Source of the DNA: an uncultured Eubacteriales bacterium
GTDB taxonomy: Bacteria; Bacillota; Clostridia; Oscillospirales; Oscillospiraceae
Direction: 5' to 3'
DNA length: 8,978 bases
Assembly: GCA_900553545.1 (NCBI GenBank)
Contig: USDP01000056.1
Coordinates: forward strand, 1-8,978
The notes beneath the pieces are model-generated. The model worked only from the letters and a program-made list of their open reading frames with translations. It did no database searches and had not been told where the DNA came from. Below are positions 6,352 through 8,978 of this stretch, piece by piece. The first letter of the stretch is position 1. Every line of letters starts with the position of its first letter. Position numbers and translations under genes: made by a program.

Positions 6352-7593
6352 TTATTCCTCGATCCTACTCAATGTCACCGCGACGGTGTAGTCCCCGATC
6401 ACGCCCGCGCCGGAGAAGCCGTCGAAGTAGACCTCGACCGGCACCTGATATGTGCCCGGCTGCGTAAACTCGGTCATATCCGCCACGATGCGGACGTTGT
6501 TCGCCGAGATCCGTTTCACATCCTCGCTCGACGCGCGGTACGTCACCTGGAGCTGCTGCGCGATGCTCTTCGCCTCCAGCCCCTCAGTCACACCGGTGAA
6601 CGTGATATTCGACGAACGGATCGTCGAGATCTCCTTGTTCTTGATGCGGAGCGTGATCTTCGCCTCCTGCTCGCCGGAGACGTTCGTCGCGTTGTTCGGA
6701 ATGATGATCTGCCGCAGCACCGTATCCTCGTTCTTCATGATCGCAGACAGATCAATGTTGTCGAGCAGGATGGTGTTCACACCCTCGAGTGCCGTCGCGT
6801 CGCCGGAGAGCGTGATCGTCTCCGGGTCGATCGTGTACGACACGTCGCTCGACGTCGCGCCGCCGCCGTCGATGAACTTGACGTCCAGCTGCACTTCCTT
6901 ATACATCACGACCGTCAGCGTCACGTTGATGGCCTGCACATCCATCGTCAGCTCGCTGGTGTCCACAGCCTCGCCGTTCGCGTCGACCAGCGTGTAGTCC
7001 AGCTGCTCCGATATGGTCTTGTCCACGTTCGTGCGATTCATCGAGATCAGCGCATATTCGATCTGATCCACGACCGACTCCGCGCCCTCCACGGTCACGG
7101 TGTCATAGTCAAACGTCGTACTGTCGAGCATGTACCCGTCGGCGACCTCGACCTGCGAGAAATCGCCCTTCACCGGAACCGGCTTTTTCACAAGCTTTTC
7201 CACATGCACCGTGATGTTGCCCGGCGTCCGGTCGGTGATGGTGACCGCCGAGTCCGGCACAGCGTCCGGCAGCAACAGATCATAGCTCAGCGTGTAGTCC
7301 CGCGTGCTGCGGATCTTCGACACGTCGACCACCGCCGAGATCTCTTCCTTGTTTTGTTCCAGCTTCTTCATGTCGGAATTCTTGCCCGTGAAGCTGACCG
7401 TCACCATATCCTGATAGTCGCCGGAGAGCACCAGTCCCTGATCCTCCCGCAGCACCTCAGCCCCAGAGAACGTGACCGGAATGTTGGAGATCGTGGTCGT
7501 CCCCTCCGGGTTCACGACCGTCACCACGTAGATCCACAGACAGATCGCCGCAAGCAGCGAGATCGCCATGGTAATGAGCTTACTTTTTTTCAT
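6352..7593 (-). CDS. cdaR: YbbR-domain membrane regulator of diadenylate cyclase, CdaR
   Basis: CdaR is a membrane-anchored, mostly extracytoplasmic protein that binds CdaA and modulates c-di-AMP synthesis. With the start chosen here it has 413 residues. A single N-terminal signal anchor (about 5-28, LITMAISLLAAICLWIYVV) is followed by NPEGTTTISNIPVTFSG, typical of the first YbbR repeat. Four YbbR-like repeats can be recognised, with borders near residues 30-118, 119-212, 213-306 and 307-413; repeat starts resemble one another (IPVTFSG, VPVKGDF, LDVKFID, ITFTGVT). The start is ATG at 7591-7593, giving MKKSKLIT, with a moderate AAGGCGGG Shine-Dalgarno. A TTG 18 nt earlier is possible but lacks a good site. 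It overlaps the end of cdaA by 14 nt, so the two proteins are probably made together. Confidence 0.93.
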   Translation of the reverse strand: MKKSKLITMAISLLAAICLWIYVVTVVNPEGTTTISNIPVTFSGAEVLREDQGLVLSGDYQDMVTVSFTGKNSDMKKLEQNKEEISAVVDVSKIRSTRDYTLSYDLLLPDAVPDSAVTITDRTPGNITVHVEKLVKKPVPVKGDFSQVEVADGYMLDSTTFDYDTVTVEGAESVVDQIEYALISMNRTNVDKTISEQLDYTLVDANGEAVDTSELTMDVQAINVTLTVVMYKEVQLDVKFIDGGGATSSDVSYTIDPETITLSGDATALEGVNTILLDNIDLSAIMKNEDTVLRQIIIPNNATNVSGEQEAKITLRIKNKEISTIRSSNITFTGVTEGLEAKSIAQQLQVTYRASSEDVKRISANNVRIVADMTEFTQPGTYQVPVEVYFDGFSGAGVIGDYTVAVTLSRIEE

Positions 7594-8449
7594 AATTTCC
7601 CGCCTTTGCAATTCTGGCGCGGAGCCGGTCGAGCAGCGAACGCTTCGCGTCGTCGTTCGTCATCAGCTCATTGGACAGCAGCTTTTCCAGCGTCTGCGGC
7701 GCAAGGTGCCGCTTGAGCATCCCGCCGATGGCGACGGAGATCGTGCCCGTCTCCTCCGAGACGATGACGACCACCGCATCCGAGACCTCGCTCGTGCCGA
7801 TGCCCGCGCGGTGGCGCGTGCCGAGGTCGCTGGAAAGATGTGTATTTTCAGACAGCGGCATCACGCAGCCCGCCGCTGCGATCCGCCCGCCCCGGACGAT
7901 GACTGCACCGTCGTGCAGCGACGCCTTCGGGAAAAACAGGTTGCGCAGCAGCTGCTCCGTCACCTTCGCGTCGATGAGCGTCCCGGTCTTAAAGTATTCC
8001 TCCAGCGACACGCTCCGCTCGAAGATGAGCAGCACGCCCACGCGCTCCTTGCTCATGATCTCGCAGGCCGAGACCGTCGCCTCGATGGTCGATTCCTCCA
8101 CGCTCTTCTTGCTCGCGGGGTCGACCAGATTCAGGAAGAACTTCCCGCCGAAGCGCTCCATCGCCCGCCGGATCTCCGGCTGGAAGATGACGACCAGCGA
8201 GATGAAACCCAGTTCGAGGATCTTATTCAAAATCCAGTTGCAGGCGTAGAGATCAAACACGCTCGTCAGCCACGTCGCGATCAGCAGCACCAGAACGGTC
8301 CACGCCACGCGCGCCGCGCTGCTGCTGCGGACCAACCGCAGCACCGTATAGATCAGAAACGAGACGACCAGAATATCGATGATATCAGAAATCCCGATCT
8401 TTGGGATCTGATATAATAAATTCTGAAAAAAGTTTTGAATTGCGGTCAT
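7580..8449 (-). CDS. cdaA: membrane diadenylate cyclase CdaA
   Basis: CdaA condenses two ATP into c-di-AMP, the second messenger that controls potassium, osmolyte and cell-wall homeostasis in Firmicutes. The product is 289 residues, close to the usual 270-280. Three predicted membrane segments (about 21-40, 46-66, 72-90) are followed by FQPEIRRAMERFG (89-101) and the DAC (DisA_N) domain (about 105-255). Both catalytic motifs are intact: DGA (180-182, within KASLHDGAVIV) and RHR (212-214, within LGTRHRAGIGTSE). The C-terminal tail is basic and charged. The start is ATG at 8447-8449, with AAGGGG (8456-8461) 6 nt upstream. It is first in a long gene run behind its own apparent promoter and overlaps cdaR by 14 nt. 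The cell-wall gene glmM, which often follows cdaR, is not here. Confidence 0.97.
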   Translation of the reverse strand: MTAIQNFFQNLLYQIPKIGISDIIDILVVSFLIYTVLRLVRSSSAARVAWTVLVLLIATWLTSVFDLYACNWILNKILELGFISLVVIFQPEIRRAMERFGGKFFLNLVDPASKKSVEESTIEATVSACEIMSKERVGVLLIFERSVSLEEYFKTGTLIDAKVTEQLLRNLFFPKASLHDGAVIVRGGRIAAAGCVMPLSENTHLSSDLGTRHRAGIGTSEVSDAVVVIVSEETGTISVAIGGMLKRHLAPQTLEKLLSNELMTNDDAKRSLLDRLRARIAKAGNYEKK

Positions 8450-8469
8450 ATATATCCCCTTAAACGCAT
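8446..8469 (-). CDS. possible 7-codon leader ORF upstream of cdaA
   Basis: A minus-strand ATG at 8467-8469 opens a 7-codon reading frame (MRLRGYI) whose TGA overlaps the cdaA ATG as ATGA (8446-8449). A GGAGGA Shine-Dalgarno (8474-8479) lies 4 nt upstream, inside the loop of a small hairpin (8469-8483). The cdaA Shine-Dalgarno is inside this tiny ORF. Such a minigene could couple or tune cdaA translation. It is equally likely to be chance, because the region is G-rich and the frame is very short. Confidence 0.2.
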   Translation of the reverse strand: MRLRGYI

Positions 8470-8486
8470 GCCGTCCTCCGGCAGCG
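8465..8486 (-). promoter_or_regulatory. leader hairpin with an SD-like loop upstream of cdaA
   Basis: In minus-strand RNA, TGCCG and CGGCA (8469-8483) pair around the loop GAGGA. Allowing one bulged T, the stem extends by CGC/GCG to 8465-8486. It would mask the start codon of the short leader ORF while exposing its Shine-Dalgarno. TTTA follows, too short to be a convincing terminator. It is a structural candidate only. Confidence 0.35.
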
Positions 8487-8497
8487 CAGTCTTCTCC

Positions 8498-8518
8498 GTA
8501 TAATCACGATGATTATAC
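8498..8518. promoter_or_regulatory. perfect 21-bp palindrome over the cdaA promoter -10 (candidate operator)
   Basis: The half-sites GTATAATCA and TGATTATAC are exact reverse complements around a 3-nt centre. The palindrome covers the minus-strand -10 box and runs to just past the predicted start point, a classic position for a repressor operator. It also places a TATAAT on each strand (minus 8512-8517, plus 8499-8504), so it could instead be a symmetrical, divergent -10. I do not recognise it as the site of a known regulator. Confidence 0.6.
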
Positions 8519-8540
8519 TCCAAAATCGTCCCCGGCGCAA
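8512..8540 (-). promoter_or_regulatory. sigma-A-type promoter for the cdaA gene run
   Basis: Perfect -10 TATAAT (8512-8517) with a weak -35 TTGCGC (8535-8540) at the optimal 17-nt spacing. The predicted start point is near 8505, giving a leader of about 56 nt before cdaA. No extended -10 TG is present. It lies in the only sizeable intergenic gap, upstream of a long co-directional run, and is probably the main promoter for at least cdaA-cdaR. Confidence 0.7.
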
Positions 8541-8542
8541 GT

Positions 8543-8580
8543 GCCGCCGCTGAAAAACAGCGGCGGCTTCATTATTTTTT
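8543..8580 (+). terminator. hairpin terminator oriented for plus-strand RNA, next to the desulfurase gene end
   Basis: A perfect 10-bp stem GCCGCCGCTG / CAGCGGCGGC (8543-8567) with an A5 loop is followed on the plus strand by TTCATTATTTTTT (8568-8580), a good U-rich tail. In minus-strand RNA the hairpin comes 4 nt after the desulfurase stop but is followed by ACTTGCGCC, with no T-tract. As an intrinsic terminator it therefore works best against plus-strand transcription. It may still form the 3' end of the desulfurase mRNA by other means. It abuts the -35 box of the cdaA promoter. Confidence 0.65.
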
Positions 8581-8978
8581 AAGAATTGCCGCGGCCTGCA
8601 AGATCTCGCGCGCCGTGTTGAACGCCGAAATGCTCAGCCGCACCGTCCCGGTCTCCAGCGTGCCGGCGCTCTCATGCGCCAGCGGCGCACAATGCAGCCC
8701 CGCCCGGACGCAGATGCCCGCCCCGGCCAGCCGCTGCGCCGTCTGTTCGCTGTCCTCGCCGCGCTTTCGCACGGACAGGACGCCGCTCTGCGCCGCGCCT
8801 GTGAAACATTCCACATCCGAATCCGCCAGCGCCCGGCAGAGCGCCTTGCGCAGCGCACATTCGTGCCGGAAGATGGCGTCCACGCCCCGCTTCCGGACGA
8901 ATTCCAGCCCCGCTGCCAGCCCGCAGATGCCCGGCACGTTGTGCGTTCCGGCCTCCGCTCGATCCGGCAGAAAGTCCG
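8572..8978 (-). CDS. cysteine desulfurase family protein (class V aminotransferase), C-terminal part
   Basis: The last 134 codons are present; the start is beyond the right edge. The family is PLP-dependent and mobilises sulfur from cysteine. It resembles the SufS-like subgroup often annotated as 'cysteine desulfurase family protein'. Signatures visible are PDRAEAGTHNVPGICGLAAG (residues 4-23 of the fragment), the active-cysteine loop VRAGLHCAPLAH (Cys as in the RxGxHC motif of SufS-type enzymes) and the C-terminal GTVRLSISAFNTAREI. The PLP lysine would lie outside the window. It ends with TAA at 8572-8574. No Fe-S assembly partner such as SufU or IscU is visible, so its pathway (Fe-S clusters, thio-tRNA, selenium) is open. 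It is on the same strand as cdaA but separated by 122 nt with a new promoter, so it is probably a separate unit. Confidence 0.88.
   Translation of the reverse strand, partial: DFLPDRAEAGTHNVPGICGLAAGLEFVRKRGVDAIFRHECALRKALCRALADSDVECFTGAAQSGVLSVRKRGEDSEQTAQRLAGAGICVRAGLHCAPLAHESAGTLETGTVRLSISAFNTAREILQAAAILKK

Noticed and set aside
4962..6467. Long plus-strand open frame (501 codons) opposite gmk, remA and yicC
   Set aside because: It crosses three well-supported minus-strand genes, is rich in Arg, His and Asp as expected for antisense frames in G+C-rich DNA, shows no recognisable domain and has no suitable ribosome site.
6352..7611. Longer cdaR reading from a TTG start at 7611
   Set aside because: It would add MQRREI before a signal anchor that starts naturally with MKKSKLIT, and has no good Shine-Dalgarno.
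6298..7716. Plus-strand open frame of 472 codons opposite cdaR
   Set aside because: His/Arg/Asp-rich shadow of the cdaR frame without family motifs or a credible start.
8450..8571. Riboswitch (for example ydaO/c-di-AMP type) in the cdaA leader
   Set aside because: The predicted leader is only about 56 nt, too short for a ydaO-type aptamer, and its conserved elements are not seen.
1..8978. Defence system, prophage, insertion sequence, CRISPR array or RNA gene
   Set aside because: The whole window is accounted for by conserved housekeeping genes with tight borders. No transposase, integrase, repeat array, tRNA or rRNA pattern is visible.

Overview
The window is a dense block of housekeeping genes, all read from the minus strand. 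The gene set (diadenylate cyclase, YbbR protein, DUF370/RemA, rpoZ next to gmk, priA-def-fmt-rsmB), the purine-rich Shine-Dalgarno sites and the high G+C suggest a high-G+C member of the Clostridia, probably an Oscillospiraceae-type gut bacterium. That placement is from gene content and protein style only; there is no rRNA or other marker to confirm it.

Layout in transcription order (right to left): the C-terminal third of a SufS-like cysteine desulfurase family protein enters from the right edge (8572-8978). A 122-base intergenic region follows (8450-8571). It holds a hairpin whose T-tract lies on the plus-strand side, a minus-strand sigma-A-type promoter with a perfect TATAAT, a perfect 21-bp palindrome covering that -10 box, and a short 5' leader. 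Next come cdaA, cdaR, yicC, remA, gmk, rpoZ, priA, def, fmt and the first 136 codons of rsmB, which leaves at the left edge. Gene borders are very tight: overlaps at cdaA/cdaR (14 nt), remA/gmk (4), gmk/rpoZ (1) and def/fmt (4), and gaps of 7-12 nt at yicC-remA, priA-def and fmt-rsmB. Only two junctions are loose. A 46-nt gap between cdaR and yicC holds a perfect 9-bp hairpin, and a 60-nt gap between rpoZ and priA holds a terminator-like hairpin.

Functionally the run joins two modules that are separate in Bacillus subtilis. The first is c-di-AMP synthesis (CdaA) with its membrane regulator (CdaR), here without the usual following glmM. The second is the conserved yloC-remA-gmk-rpoZ-(coaBC)-priA-def-fmt-rsmB block, covering RNA decay, a matrix regulator, GDP synthesis, an RNA polymerase subunit, replication restart, the formyl-methionine cycle and 16S rRNA methylation. 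coaBC is absent, and the terminator-like hairpin sits exactly where it would be. I see no mobile element, CRISPR array, tRNA, rRNA or defence system, and no gene-free stretch longer than 122 bases. The points most worth checking are regulatory: the palindromic promoter, the leader upstream of cdaA, and the intercistronic hairpins.
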